Positions 19,217 through 29,241 of a stretch of 64,000 bases of DNA are shown here, piece by piece (the first letter of the stretch is position 1; every line of letters starts with the position of its first letter). The notes under the pieces were generated by a model, which saw only the letters and a program-made list of their open reading frames with translations, was not told the origin of the DNA and did no database searches. A program made the translations under genes and the position numbers. Location: assembly GCA_963831705.1 (NCBI GenBank), contig CAWHRE010000010.1, positions 186,001 to 250,000 of the forward strand. The letters run 5' to 3'. The DNA is from DASQPR01 sp963831705 (GTDB taxonomy: Bacteria > Actinomycetota > Actinomycetes > Mycobacteriales > Micromonosporaceae).

Positions 19217-21298
19217 ATGCTGAGCAATGGCCTCGTCCCGCCGACCGTCCAAGCCGTCCCGGATGGGCGAGCGCTGCACGGATCGACGATCGTCGACGAG
19301 TATTCATGGATGCGCAACCACGGCGACCGGCGCCTGCTCGAGTACCTCGGCGCCGAGCGCGAGTACTACGACCGAGCCACCGAACACCTGGCCGACCTCC
19401 GGAACGAATTGTTTGGCGAAGTGGAGCGTCGCCTCATCCCGACTGATGACTCAGTCAGTTGGAGACGTGGTGACACTTTCTACCGCATGAGATCCGTCAC
19501 CGGTAGTGAGTACGGCGAGTTCTTGCAAAGCCGTGACCGAACGTCCCCGGGGCGGGTCCTGCTGGATGAGGCCACGTTGGCCGCCGAGCCGGACGGCTAT
19601 GTGGCGCTCGGACTGCGCGAGGTGAGCCCGGACGGCCGCGTGCTCGCGTATTCGGTCGACACCGATGGCGACGAGGTTTTCACGCTGCGCTACCGCGATA
19701 TCGCCACCGGTCAGGACTTACCGGACACCGCACCGCGCTCCTACTACGGCGGCGCCTGGAGCCCCGATTCGACGACCTTCTATTACACGGTGCATGACGA
19801 TCTCTATCGCCCGTACCAGGTGTGGCGGCACCGGATCAACACGGATCGTCACGAAGACGTGCTCGTCTTCGAGGAATCGGATGCCCGCTTCGATCTCACC
19901 ATCCGGGCAAGTACGTCCGGCGAGATCGTCTTTATCGAGTCGGAAAGCCGCGACACGACCGAGGTCTGGTACATCGTCGGCGACGCACCGTTGGCCTTGA
20001 TCCGGGAACGCCGCAGCGGCATCGAGTATCGCGCCGACCATGATCCGGACGGCTTCTTCGTGATCGTGACGAACGACGGCGCTCCGGAGTTCCACCTGGT
20101 CACCGCGCCGGTGCCCGCGCCCGCCGAGTGGACGGTCTTCCTCGCTGCGCGAGACGGTGCCGCTCAAACACGCGAGCGCCTTCGGCGCGCTTCCGTTCTT
20201 CAAACGCACCTCGTCCTGGAGTTGCGACGCGACGGATTCCCACTGTTGCGAGTGGTAGACCGCGCCACGGGCGCTTCGGTGGACGTCACCGCGGACGTTC
20301 CGGCGGGTCAGATCAAGATCTACGAAGCTTTGTCGTACGACGCGTCGTCGATCACGGTCGAGGTGCAGTCGCTGGTCACGCCGAATCGCTGGTACGACGT
20401 GGATCTCGCGTCCGGCGCCCGTACCCTCGTCAAAGAATTGAGCGTGCCCACGTACGAGGCTTCCGCGTACCGGACCGAGCGCCGGTGGGCGCCCGCGGCC
20501 GACGGCGTGCTCGTGCCGGTCACGTTGGCCTACCGCGCGGACACTCCGTTGGATGGCACCGCACCGTGCCTGATGTGGGGCTACGGCGCATACGAGTCGT
20601 GCGACGACCCGGAATTCGACCCGATGCTCGCGAGCCTGCTCGACCGCGGCTACGTGTACGCGCACACCCACCCCCGTGGCGGCGGCGAGAACGGTCGCGC
20701 GTGGTGGCTCGGCGGCCGCCTGGCCTCGAAGATCAATACGTTCACCGATCACCTGGCGGCGGCGAACTGGCTCGCCGGTGTGGCACCGGACGCGGTCGAC
20801 GGCTCCGGTCCGGACGCGCTGGTCGACGGTGCCCGGATCGCGACGCGCGGCCTGTCGGCCGGTGGTCTGCTGCAGACGGTATGCGCGACGCTCGCGCCCC
20901 GTCGCTGGGCCGCGGTCGTGGCCGAGGTGCCGTTCGTCGACGTGATCGGGTCGATGCTCGATCCCGGGATCCCGCTGACCATCAACGAGTGGGACGAATG
21001 GGGCGATCCCCGTCGGGCGGCCGACTTCGGCTGGATGAACGCCTACTCCCCGTACGCCAACCTGCCGGCGAGTCCTCGCCCGACGATGCTCGTGACGGCG
21101 GCGCTGCATGATCCGCGAGTGCTCGTACACGAACCGACAAAGTACGTAGCCCGCCTGCGTGCGACGGCATCGTCCGACGACGAACTCGTATTCCGGGTGG
21201 AAATGGGCGCAGGCGCCCACACGGGCCCGGCCGGGCGTTACGCCCACTATCACTACGAGTCCGAAGTCTACGTCTGGGTCCTCGCGGCTCTTTCATGA
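19217..21298 (+). CDS. ptrB: Oligopeptidase B / prolyl oligopeptidase family (S9A)
   Basis: 693 residues, the usual length. An N-terminal beta-propeller (about residues 70-410) gates a C-terminal alpha/beta hydrolase. The triad is visible: Ser547 in GLSAGG, Asp632 in ALHDPRV, and His668 in GAGAHTGPAGR; the final residues YHYESEVYVWVL match oligopeptidase B. It is cytoplasmic (no signal peptide) and would cut short peptides, probably after basic residues. It is divergent from the peptide importer with 46 bp between starts, so imported peptides may be its substrates. An 18-bp TetR-like site lies inside its coding region at 19440. Confidence 0.92.
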   Translation: MLSNGLVPPTVQAVPDGRALHGSTIVDEYSWMRNHGDRRLLEYLGAEREYYDRATEHLADLRNELFGEVERRLIPTDDSVSWRRGDTFYRMRSVTGSEYGEFLQSRDRTSPGRVLLDEATLAAEPDGYVALGLREVSPDGRVLAYSVDTDGDEVFTLRYRDIATGQDLPDTAPRSYYGGAWSPDSTTFYYTVHDDLYRPYQVWRHRINTDRHEDVLVFEESDARFDLTIRASTSGEIVFIESESRDTTEVWYIVGDAPLALIRERRSGIEYRADHDPDGFFVIVTNDGAPEFHLVTAPVPAPAEWTVFLAARDGAAQTRERLRRASVLQTHLVLELRRDGFPLLRVVDRATGASVDVTADVPAGQIKIYEALSYDASSITVEVQSLVTPNRWYDVDLASGARTLVKELSVPTYEASAYRTERRWAPAADGVLVPVTLAYRADTPLDGTAPCLMWGYGAYESCDDPEFDPMLASLLDRGYVYAHTHPRGGGENGRAWWLGGRLASKINTFTDHLAAANWLAGVAPDAVDGSGPDALVDGARIATRGLSAGGLLQTVCATLAPRRWAAVVAEVPFVDVIGSMLDPGIPLTINEWDEWGDPRRAADFGWMNAYSPYANLPASPRPTMLVTAALHDPRVLVHEPTKYVARLRATASSDDELVFRVEMGAGAHTGPAGRYAHYHYESEVYVWVLAALS

Positions 21299-21340
21299 TC
21301 TGGAAAGCAGATGTTTGCCGTTCAATGCATTGCATCCGGA

Positions 21341-22021
21341 TCACGAAAACCACGTATTAGCGCCGGCGCGGAACGCGTCCGGCGAAAGGGCGCCGGCTCC
21401 GTCGGGGAGTCGGCCTACGACGGTGCCGGGGAAGTCCAAGAGGTTTCGCTCGTGGACGAGCGCCGGCGTAGCCGGCCAAGCTCCGATCACCACGACCGAT
21501 GCGATGCCTCGCGACGCAAGGGCTTCGAGGGTGAGGGCGGTGTGGTTGAGCGTCCCGAGTCCGGCCCGCGCCACGACGACGGCCGGTGCCCGCAGTGCGA
21601 TCGCGGCATCGGCGATGGTCCAGCCGTCGTACCCCATCGGGACGAGCAGGCCACCCGCCCCCTCGATCAGCACCAGGTCATGCGAGGCGGACAAACGATC
21701 CGCCGCTTCCAGCAGATCGGCCAGGTACAGCTCGGGAAGGCCGGAAACCTGAGCGGCGGCCAACGGTGCCAACGGATCCGGGTACGTTGCCAGCGTCTCG
21801 CTCGTCACGTCCGGTCCAACCAGCCGTAAAACGGTATCCACATCGGACGTCTCGCCCGGCTCGAACGCGGCCGTACCGGTTTGGGCGGGCTTCAAAACGG
21901 CCACCGTACGGCCGGCCGACAGCGCCCGAGCCGCCAGCGCCGCCGTGACAATGGTCTTGCCGACACCGGTATCGGTGCCGGTCACCACCACAACACGGGC
22001 ATCGTCGATGAGGGGAATCAC
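21341..22021 (-). CDS. bioD: Dethiobiotin synthetase
   Basis: 226 residues from GTG 22021. It converts 7,8-diaminopelargonate plus CO2 and ATP to dethiobiotin. The P-loop GTDTGVGKT near the N-terminus, KPAQTG with the catalytic Lys, and LIEGAGGLLVPMG are all present. The start codon overlaps the bioF stop in a GTGA. Unlike its neighbours it has no frameshift. Confidence 0.93.
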   Translation of the reverse strand: MIPLIDDARVVVVTGTDTGVGKTIVTAALAARALSAGRTVAVLKPAQTGTAAFEPGETSDVDTVLRLVGPDVTSETLATYPDPLAPLAAAQVSGLPELYLADLLEAADRLSASHDLVLIEGAGGLLVPMGYDGWTIADAAIALRAPAVVVARAGLGTLNHTALTLEALASRGIASVVVIGAWPATPALVHERNLLDFPGTVVGRLPDGAGALSPDAFRAGANTWFS

Positions 22022-23176
22022 GGTGCGGTCTCCAGGATCACGTCGATCGCGTACTCGAAGTCGGCTCGCGCGACACCGACGTTGATCGTCAGGCGCAGGC
22101 GCGACGTGCCATCCGGTGTGGACGGTGGGCGAAAGCAGCCGACCGCGACGCCACGTTCTCGGCACGCCGCCGCCCAGGCTAGCGCGGCCGAAGGCGTTGG
22201 CGCAGCGACCGACAGCACACCGGCGGCCGGCTCCCAGACCGACAGTCCGGAGGCACGGAGCTTCTCGCTGACCAGTACGCCCCGCGTCAGCACCTCGGCT
22301 CGCAGGTCATCCGCCGTACGCGCAACCTCCAGCGCCGCCCAGCACCCCGCAGCGACGGCCGGCGGCAGGCCGGTGTCGTAGATGAACGTCCGCCCGGTGT
22401 CGACCAGGTGCCGCGACCAGCTCGTTCGGACCGGCGACGACACCGCCCGCACCGCCGAGCGACTTCGACAGCGTCGCCGTGACGATCACGTCCGGTTCAC
22501 CGGCCAGACCGGCAGCGGCCACCCCGCCGGCGCCGTGCGGCCCGAGCAGCCCGAACGCGTGCGCGTCGTCGACCAGCAGCAACGCACCGTGGCGGCGACA
22601 CACGTCGTGCAGCTCAGCGCAGCGGCGCGAGGTCCCCGTTGACCGAGAAGACCGACTCGGTCACCACGACCGGCGGCGCGGGCGGCGCATTTAAGAACTC
22701 GATCAAAGCGGCCTCAACGGCCGCCACGTCGGCGTGCGGTGTCACGACCACTCGGGCCCGCGTCGCCCGACAACCGTCCACCAGCGACGCGTGGTTGTGC
22801 GCGTCGGAGACGATCAACGACCCAGGCCCGGCCAGCAGGCGCACGGCGCCGAGATTGGCCAGGTACCCGGACGAGTAGACGAGCGCGGCCTCGGCCCCGA
22901 GCCACGATGCCAACGACGACTCCAGGCGCGGCGTGTACGTCGGTCGTACCCCGTACCAGACGGGATCCGGTGGCACCCAGCCCGTACTCCCGGAGCGCCT
23001 CGACCGCGGCCTCGACCACCGCGGGGTGGCGCGACAGCCCGAGGTAGTCGTTGCCGGCCAGATCGATCATGTGGTCGTCCGGTGCGCGTGGCACTAGCCG
23101 ACGGCGCAGCCCGGCGCGTTCCCGCGCGTCGCCGGGCCCGCAACGAGGCGAGCCACGCGGTCGGGTCGTTACCCAT
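22018..23176 (-). pseudogene. bioF: 8-amino-7-oxononanoate synthase, broken by about four frameshifts
   Basis: The PLP enzyme of biotin synthesis (pimeloyl thioester plus Ala). Conserved pieces occur in order but in different frames: MGNDPTAWLASL (start 23176), NDYLGLSRHPAVVEAA and YGLGATGSRLVRGTTD, then LESSLASWLGAEAALVYSSGY and SDAHNHASLVDGCR, then LVDDAHAFGLLGPHGAGG and the PLP-Lys region TATLSKSLGGAGG, then FIYDTGLPPAVAA to the end. Frame changes lie near 23.125, 22.97, 22.615 and 22.425 kb. No stop or missense damage is obvious within pieces, so sequencing error is likelier than decay. Confidence 0.85.
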
Positions 23177-23231
23177 CTCAACCCCCCCGCCGCACGTGCT
23201 CACCACTGAGACCAGCTTGTAGGGTACGACC

Positions 23232-24239
23232 ATGTCTGAGTTCTCCGACCCCGACCTGGCCAAGGCGGTCACGACCGTCCTCGAGACCGGCGTCGGGCTG
23301 GACGAGGCGAGCGTGCTCGCCGTCCTCAACCTGCCCGACGACGAGATCCCGACCGCGCTCGACGCTGCGCACCAGGTCCGGATGCGTGGTGCGGCCCGGA
23401 GGTCGAGGTCGAGGGGATCGTGTCGCTGAAGACCGGCGGCTGCCCCGAGGACTGTCACTTCTGCTCGCAGTCCGGCCTGTTCACCTCGCCCGGTTCGCGG
23501 CGTCTGGCTGGACATTCCGGCGCTGGTCGAGGCCGCCAAGCAGACCGCGGCGACCGGCGCGACCGAGTTCTGCATCGTGGCGGCGGTGCGCGGGCCGGAC
23601 GAGCGGCTGATGGACCAGATGCGCGAGGGCGTCGCGGCGATCCGGGCGGCGGTCGACATCCAGGTCGCCGCGTCGCTCGGCATGCTGAGCCAGGAGCAGG
23701 TCGACGACCTGGTCGCGATGGGTGTGCACCGTTACAACCACAACTTGGAGACGTCCCGGTCGTTCTTCCCGAACGTGGTCACGACGCACACCTGGGAGGA
23801 GCGGTTCGACACGCTCCGGATGGTGCGCGAATCCGGCATGGAGGTCTGCTGCGGCGGCATCCTCGGACTCGGCGAGACGCGCGAGCAGCGCGCCGAGTTC
23901 GCGATGCAGCTGGCCTCGCTCCAGCCCGACGAGGTGCCGCTGAACTTCCTCAACCCCCGGCCGGGCACGCCGCTCGGGGACCAGACCGTCGTCGACCCGC
24001 GCGACGCGCTGCGCGCGATCGCCGCGTTCCGGCTGGCGCTGCCGAAGACGATCCTGCGGTTCGCCGGTGGTCGCGAGATCACCCTCGGCGACCTGGGTAC
24101 GCGCGACGGCCTGCTCGGCGGCATCAACGCGGTGATCGTCGGCAACTATCTGACCACGCTGGGCCGGAACCCGGCGCAGGATCTCGCGCTGCTCGACGAG
24201 CTGAAGATGCCGGTCAAGGCGCTGTCGGCGACGCTCTGA
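23232..24239 (+). pseudogene. bioB: Biotin synthase, interrupted by two compensating frameshifts
   Basis: Radical SAM enzyme inserting sulphur into dethiobiotin. The N-terminus (MSEFSDPDLAKAVTTVLETG) and residues after about 90 (IPALVEAAKQTAATGATEFC to the end, with YNHNLETSRSFF and NPRPGTPLG) share one frame. The 35 codons between, which hold the Fe-S motif CPEDCHFC and SGLFTSP, are in another. One base appears missing near 23386 and one extra near 23491. With both corrected the protein has normal length. It is divergent from bioF and overlaps the next gene as TGATG. Confidence 0.9.
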
Positions 24240-24425
24240 TGTCGACGCCGTACTGCGACCGGTGCGGGGAGCCTCTCGACGGCGCCCCGCATCCGGCTTG
24301 CGAGCGGGCCCGCACGCTGGAACCGCCCCGCTACTGCCCGCGAATGCCGGCGACGGATGAAGGTGCAGGTGATGCCGACCGGATGGCGGGCATCCTGCGT
24401 CGAACACGGCGCGGTCGGTGCTTAG
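24239..24425 (+). pseudogene. bsaP: Biotin synthase auxiliary protein BsaP, one frameshift
   Basis: A small zinc-ribbon-like protein that actinobacterial BioB needs to work. MSTPYCDRCGEPLDGAPHP and ARTLEPPRYC match the family; after that one extra base near 24344 shifts the frame, and CRRRMKVQVMPTGWRASCVE continues in the other frame to TAG 24423-24425. The repaired protein has 61 residues, normal for the family. ATG 24239 overlaps the bioB stop. The 3' end overlaps the convergent nos stop by 4 bp. Confidence 0.82.
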
Positions 24426-25822
24426 GACGCGGCTCGTTCGGTGAGCCCGATCGTCGACTCGCTCGGCGTCGGGTTGCGGATCCGAATCGGTACCGCCGCG
24501 CGGCCGCTCGCGCTGGTCGCACGCTTCTCACCACCATTTCCGGCACCACTCATCGAACCGTGGTCGACCGGGCACCGGGCCGGACCGGCGACGGAGATCG
24601 ACTCGGACTCCTCGATCCGCCCGGTACGGCCGAGGCTCGCCGCCACCGAGTCCAGGTAGAACGCCGGTCGCTGATCGTGCTCTTCGTAGTACCGGTGGAA
24701 GACCGGCGTGACGCCGCCGGAGATGGGTGGCACGATCCAGCTCCAGTCGGCCGGCACCGTACGGCCGGCGCGCTCCTCACGCGCGATGTGCGTGATGAAC
24801 CGGCGGGACTCGGTGTGATGATCGCTCATCCGTACGCCGGCCCGCTCGAATGACCAGAGCACAGCGACGTTCAACTCGACCAGTGCGCGGTCCCGCCAGA
24901 GCGAGGACTCGTGTGTCGTGTCCAGCCCGAGTCGCGCCGCGATCACCGGCAGCATGTTGTACCGGTTGGCGTCGGCGAGGTTGCGGGCACCGATCTCGGC
25001 ACCCATGTACCACCCGTTGAACGGTGCGCACGGGTAGTGCACGCCACCGATGGTCAGGCGCATGTTGGAAATCGCCGGTACCGCGTGCCACCGCAGCCCG
25101 AGTTCGTCGAACCAGCGGAAATCCGGGTGCCCGATTGGTACCTCGACGACCGCGGTGTCCGGCAGTTCGAAGAGGCGTACGCCTTCGGTCGGCGTCTCGA
25201 TCGCGAGCGGCAGGACATCGAACATCTCGCCTTTGCCGTGCCAGCCACGCTCGGTCATCGCGGTGGTGAAGTCGGCGTACCGAGGGTCGCCGGTGACGGT
25301 GCCGTCCGTGTTGCGGTAGCCGGCGTACCGGATGAGCTGCTCGTTCCAGATCCGCACGTACGGCCGACCGGGTACCGCGGCCGGAAAGATGGAAATCGTC
25401 GGCCGCATCTGGGCATGTCCTTCGGCCCGCTCCGAGCTGCCTTCGGCAGACCCGTCCGGCTTGCCGCCCCCGCTCGCGATGTGCAGATGCGACACGATGT
25501 CGGTGTGGACTCGGTCGCTCGTCCGCGACGTACGCCGGTCGAGCACGAGCAGGCTGTTCCAGTAGAGCCGGCCGATACAGCGACTCGCGTTGCGCCAAGC
25601 GACCCGAGCGCCGAACTGAATTTCCGGACCGGTGTGTACGTACGAGCCGGTCGCGGCGATCTCGGCGCGAACCGCCATCAGTCGTGGCGCCAGCGGTCCG
25701 GCTGCAGCCGGCTGCTCGCTGTGGAACAGGCGGAGGAATTCTTCCGCCTCGTGCATGTCCGTACCGGCGTTCGGATCCCAGTCGTCGGTCGGCATATTGC
25801 GATAGCCAGGTACGCCACTCAT
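24422..25822 (-). CDS. nos: Bacterial nitric oxide synthase oxygenase, with a long C-terminal tail
   Basis: 466 residues from ATG 25822 (GGGGAG 7-8 nt upstream). It oxidises Arg to citrulline and NO using heme and a pterin, with electrons from separate reductases, as no reductase domain is fused. The heme-thiolate Cys82 lies in WRNASRCIGR; the substrate Glu276 lies in NGWYMGAEIGARNL; RYNMLPVIA and the late WSWIVPPISGG..P.FH are present. Two oddities stand out: an insert of about 18 acidic/Ser residues after HIASGGGK (near residue 125), and about 60 extra C-terminal residues containing RCPVDHGS (Cys417). Most bacterial NOS proteins have about 350-400 residues. Confidence 0.93.
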   Translation of the reverse strand: MSGVPGYRNMPTDDWDPNAGTDMHEAEEFLRLFHSEQPAAAGPLAPRLMAVRAEIAATGSYVHTGPEIQFGARVAWRNASRCIGRLYWNSLLVLDRRTSRTSDRVHTDIVSHLHIASGGGKPDGSAEGSSERAEGHAQMRPTISIFPAAVPGRPYVRIWNEQLIRYAGYRNTDGTVTGDPRYADFTTAMTERGWHGKGEMFDVLPLAIETPTEGVRLFELPDTAVVEVPIGHPDFRWFDELGLRWHAVPAISNMRLTIGGVHYPCAPFNGWYMGAEIGARNLADANRYNMLPVIAARLGLDTTHESSLWRDRALVELNVAVLWSFERAGVRMSDHHTESRRFITHIAREERAGRTVPADWSWIVPPISGGVTPVFHRYYEEHDQRPAFYLDSVAASLGRTGRIEESESISVAGPARCPVDHGSMSGAGNGGEKRATSASGRAAVPIRIRNPTPSESTIGLTERAAS

Positions 25823-25840
25823 TGCACAACTCCCCAGGGC

Positions 25841-25911
25841 AGACGTTGCACTGCGTGTTGACACGATCGCACAACGTCTATGTCTAAAGTAGACCTCAAT
25901 GCAACTTGCAT
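25841..25911 (-). promoter_or_regulatory. Palindromes in the nos upstream region
   Basis: Two candidate operators between nos and the divergent permease: AGACGTTG (25841-25848) paired with CAACGTCT (25872-25879), and ATGCAACTTGCAT (25899-25911), a 13-bp palindrome. The interval 25823-26123 is AT-rich compared with its surroundings and otherwise empty. The binding protein is unknown. Confidence 0.45.
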
Positions 25912-26123
25912 TTAGCAATATGCGCTACTTGTAATTCTCAAACGAGTGAACCGATGTCCGGATTGCGGCTTAGAGCAACATCGTCTCGCGATCAAGTTCG
26001 TCAATGTCGCACATTCAGTGCGAGTCCAGCTCGCGTTAAGAACGCGTCAAGATCTCCGAGCACCGCGTCAAGGTGTCGTTAGCGGTACTCAATTGCGCGT
26101 ATGTAACTCGTAAGAGTGAACGC

Positions 26124-28131
26124 GTGCTCGATATCGCGAAACGCGCACTCGTCGGACGACCGATGGGCTCGGAGAGGCTCGGCGACACGCTGCTGCCCAA
26201 GCGACTCGCGCTGCCGGTGTTCTGCTCGGATCCGCTGTCCACGGTGGCGTACGCGACGCAGGAGATCGTGCTCGTACTCGCGCTCGGCGGGCTGGTTCTG
26301 CTGCACCTGGCCTGGTGGGTCGCGGCGGCCGTCGCGCTGCTGCTGGTGATCGTCGTCGCGTCGTACCGGCAGACCTGCCACGCCTACCCCGGCGGCGGCG
26401 GCGCGTACGCGGTCAGCCGTGCGAACCTCGGACGCGATCGCGGCGCTCGTCGCGGCCAGCGCGCTGCTCGTCGACTACGTGCTCACCGTGGCCGTCTCGG
26501 TCGCGGCCGGGGTGGACAACATCGCCAGTCCGCGTTCTCGAGCCTCCGTGGCTCGCACGAGCACGAGGTGCGATCAGCGTCGTCCTGATCGCCCTGCTGC
26601 GGTGATGAACCTGCGCGGCGTCAAGGAGTCCGGGACGCGCGTTCGCGATCCCGACGTACGGGTTCGTCGCCATCGTGCTGATCATGCTGGCGGTCGGCGT
26701 GGTTCAAGATGCTCACCGGGCAGGCCGGTCACCGCGGAAAGCGCGCAGTACCCGATCGCGCCGACCATCGCCCACACCGAGCGGCGTCGTGCTGCTTCTG
26801 CTGCTGCTGCGCGCGTTCGCCTCCGGCTGTACGGCGCTGACCGGCGTCGAGGCGGTCAGCAACGGCGTACCGAACTTCCGCAAGCCGAAGAGCCGACAAC
26901 GCGGCCGGCACGCTGCGCGATCATGGGTGACGCTCGCGATCGTCATGTTCGTCGGCATCACGGCGCTGGCGATCGTCGGCGCACGTGCACTTCACCGACG
27001 CGGACAACGCGCACCTGATCGGCTTCCCGGCCAACGGCGTACAGCCGACCGTGATCGCCCAGCTCGGAGCGGCCGTGTTCGGCGGCGGCTCGATCGGGTT
27101 CTACCTGTTGCAGGCGCTCACCGCGGCGATCCTGGTGCTGGCCGCGAACACCGCGTTCAACGGTTTCCCGATCCTGGCATCGATCCTCGGCCAGGACGGG
27201 TACCTGCCCCGCCAGTTCGCGCGGCGCGGCGACCGGCTGGTGTTCTCCAACGGCATCGTGCTGCTGTCGCTGCTCGCCAGCGTTGCTGATCTGGGCGTTC
27301 GATGCCAGCACCACGCGACTGATCCAGCTCTACATCATCGGCGTCTTCGTCTCGTTCACGCTGTCCCAGGCCGGCATGGTCGTGCACTGGCGGCGAGCGT
27401 TGAAGGCTCGAGCGTGATCCGGCCGAACGGCGGAACATCCACCGGCGCCGCGCGATCAATCTGACCGGTGCGCTCGCCACCGCGCTCGTACTGGTCGATC
27501 GTGCTGATCACCAAGTTCACGCACGGCGCGTGGATCGTGGTGATCGCGATGCCGCTGCGTCTTCGTGATGATGCGCGCGATCGCACCGGCACTACGACCG
27601 GATCGCGAGCGAGCTCGAACCGGAGCCGGCCGGGATGGTGCTGCCGAGCCGCATCCACGCGGTCGTACTCGTCTCGAGGCTGCACAAGCCGACGCTGCGG
27701 GCGCTGGCGTTCGCTCGGGCCACGCACCCGGACACGCTGACCGCGCTGACCGTGTCGACCGAGCGACGCCGAGGTACGGGAGCTGCAGCGCCAATGGGCC
27801 GACTTGGCGGTCCCGGTGCCGCTGACCGTCCTGGAGTCGAAGTACCGCGACATCACCGGGCCGGTGCTGGACTTCGTCGCGGCGATACGGCGGGATCGGT
27901 CCGCGAGACGTGGTCGTCGTGTACCTCCCCGAGTACGTGGTCGGCCACTGGTGGGAACACCTGCTGCACAACCAGAGCGCACTGCGGCTCAAGGCCCGGC
28001 TGCTGTTCCAGCCGGGCGTGATGGTCACCAACGTGCCGTGGCAGCTGCGCTCGAGCGTGCCCGCCAGCCATCCCGACAGCCGACCCCTCAGCGTTCTCGA
28101 ACACGTGCCGAAGGAGCACACGTATAACTAG
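26124..28131 (+). pseudogene. KimA-like APC-superfamily potassium permease, at least ten frameshifts
   Basis: The N-terminus (GTG 26124) reads LGDTLLPKRLALPVFCSDPLSTVAYATQEI, close to the SSDALSSVAYGTEQI signature of KimA-type K+/H+ symporters. Later pieces in changing frames include SYRQTCHAYPGGGGAYAVSRANLG, ALLVDYVLTVAVSVAAGVDNIAS, TALTGVEAVSNGVPNFRKPK, ANTAFNGFPILASILGQDGYLP, and a cytosolic C-terminal domain ending in one clean frame (YLPEYVVGHWWEHLL to HVPKEHTYN). The whole adds up to about 660 residues. At least ten frame changes occur between 26.43 and 27.9 kb without obvious loss of conserved residues. The KdpDE-like pair follows, fitting a potassium role. Confidence 0.75.
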
Positions 28132-28135
28132 GGGC

Positions 28136-29241
28136 ATGCCGCTGAAGCGTTCACGCCGTCGATTCGGGTCGGCGCGCGCTTCGGGGTGGCCTGGCGCTCG
28201 GCGTCGTTGGACTCGCCGCGTTCACCGCCGCGTTGATCCCGGCCCGGGACACGAGTCGCGCTGACCAGCATTGCGCTGCTCTACCTGGTCCCGGTCGTGG
28301 TGGTGGCGGGGTCGGCGGCGTCTGGCTCGGCGTCGCCGCGGCGGTCGCGTCCGATCTGCTGCTGAACTGGTTCTTCGTCCCGCCGTATCACACGCTCGCG
28401 GTCGCGCGCCGGGACAACCTGATCGCGCTGCTGGTCTACGTGTTGGTCGCGGTCACGGTCGCGTCGCGGTCGATCTCGCCGCTCGGCAGCGCGCCGCGGC
28501 CACTCGCAGCGCGCTCGAGGCGGAGCATTTGACCCGGATGACATCGGAGTTGGAGGAGGTGGACCGGGTGCGTACCGCGATCCTCGCCTCCGTCGGCCAC
28601 GACCTGCGTACGCCGCTGGCCGGCATCAAGGCGGCCGCGTCCAGCCTGCGAGCCCGCGACGTGGCGTTCTCCGCCGCAGACCGCGACGAGCTGCTCGCCA
28701 CGGTCGAGGAGTCCGCCGACCGGCTGAACGACCTGGTGGAGAACCTGCTCGCGATGAGCCGTCTGCAGGCCGGCGTGCTGTCCGTGCAGCTGCGCGCCGG
28801 TCGCGCTGGACGAGGTGGTGGCCCGCGCCCTGCTGTACGTCGCCGCACGGCGAGGTCGCGGGTCCGTCGGTGACGACCTTCCGCTCGTGCGAGGCCGATC
28901 CGGGCCTGCTGGAACGGGTGGTGGCCAATCTGGTCAGCAACGCGGTACAGGCCGCCGACGGATCGTCCGGTCGAGGTCCGTGGCGCGCGCGAGCGGCGCG
29001 GACTCGGTCACGCTGTCGGTCATCGACCACGGTACGGGCATTCCGGCGGCCGATCGCGAACGCGTCTTCGCGCCGTTCCAGCGGCTCGACGACAAGCGGG
29101 CCGACGGCGGCCTGGGCCTAGGTCTCGCGATCGCCCGTGGCTTCACGGCCGCGATGGGGGGCACGTTGGCGCTCGCCGAGACGCCCGGCGGCGGCCTGAC
29201 CTGACGGTGACGCTTCCGGCTCATGCTGGAGCGGGACGATG
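28136..29241 (+). pseudogene. KdpD-like sensor histidine kinase, several frameshifts
   Basis: ATG 28136 follows the permease by 4 bp. A DUF4118-type membrane domain is recognisable (VGGVWLGVAAAVASDLLLNWFFVPPYHTLA), then the phosphoacceptor box ILASVGHDLRTPLAGIKAAA, then ATPase motifs ERVVANLVSNAVQAAD, VIDHGTGIPAADRERVFAPF and GLGLGLAIARGF in different frames. Near 29195 CTGAC is present twice in tandem; removing one copy gives LTVTLPAHAGAGR and a stop at 29239-29241, overlapping the regulator ATG. At least four frame changes. It lacks the KdpD and Usp domains of full-length KdpD. Confidence 0.78.

Noticed and set aside
24550..24580. P450 fragment fused to nos, suggested by RCPVDHGS
   Set aside because: Only this short motif is present; no further P450 sequence follows.
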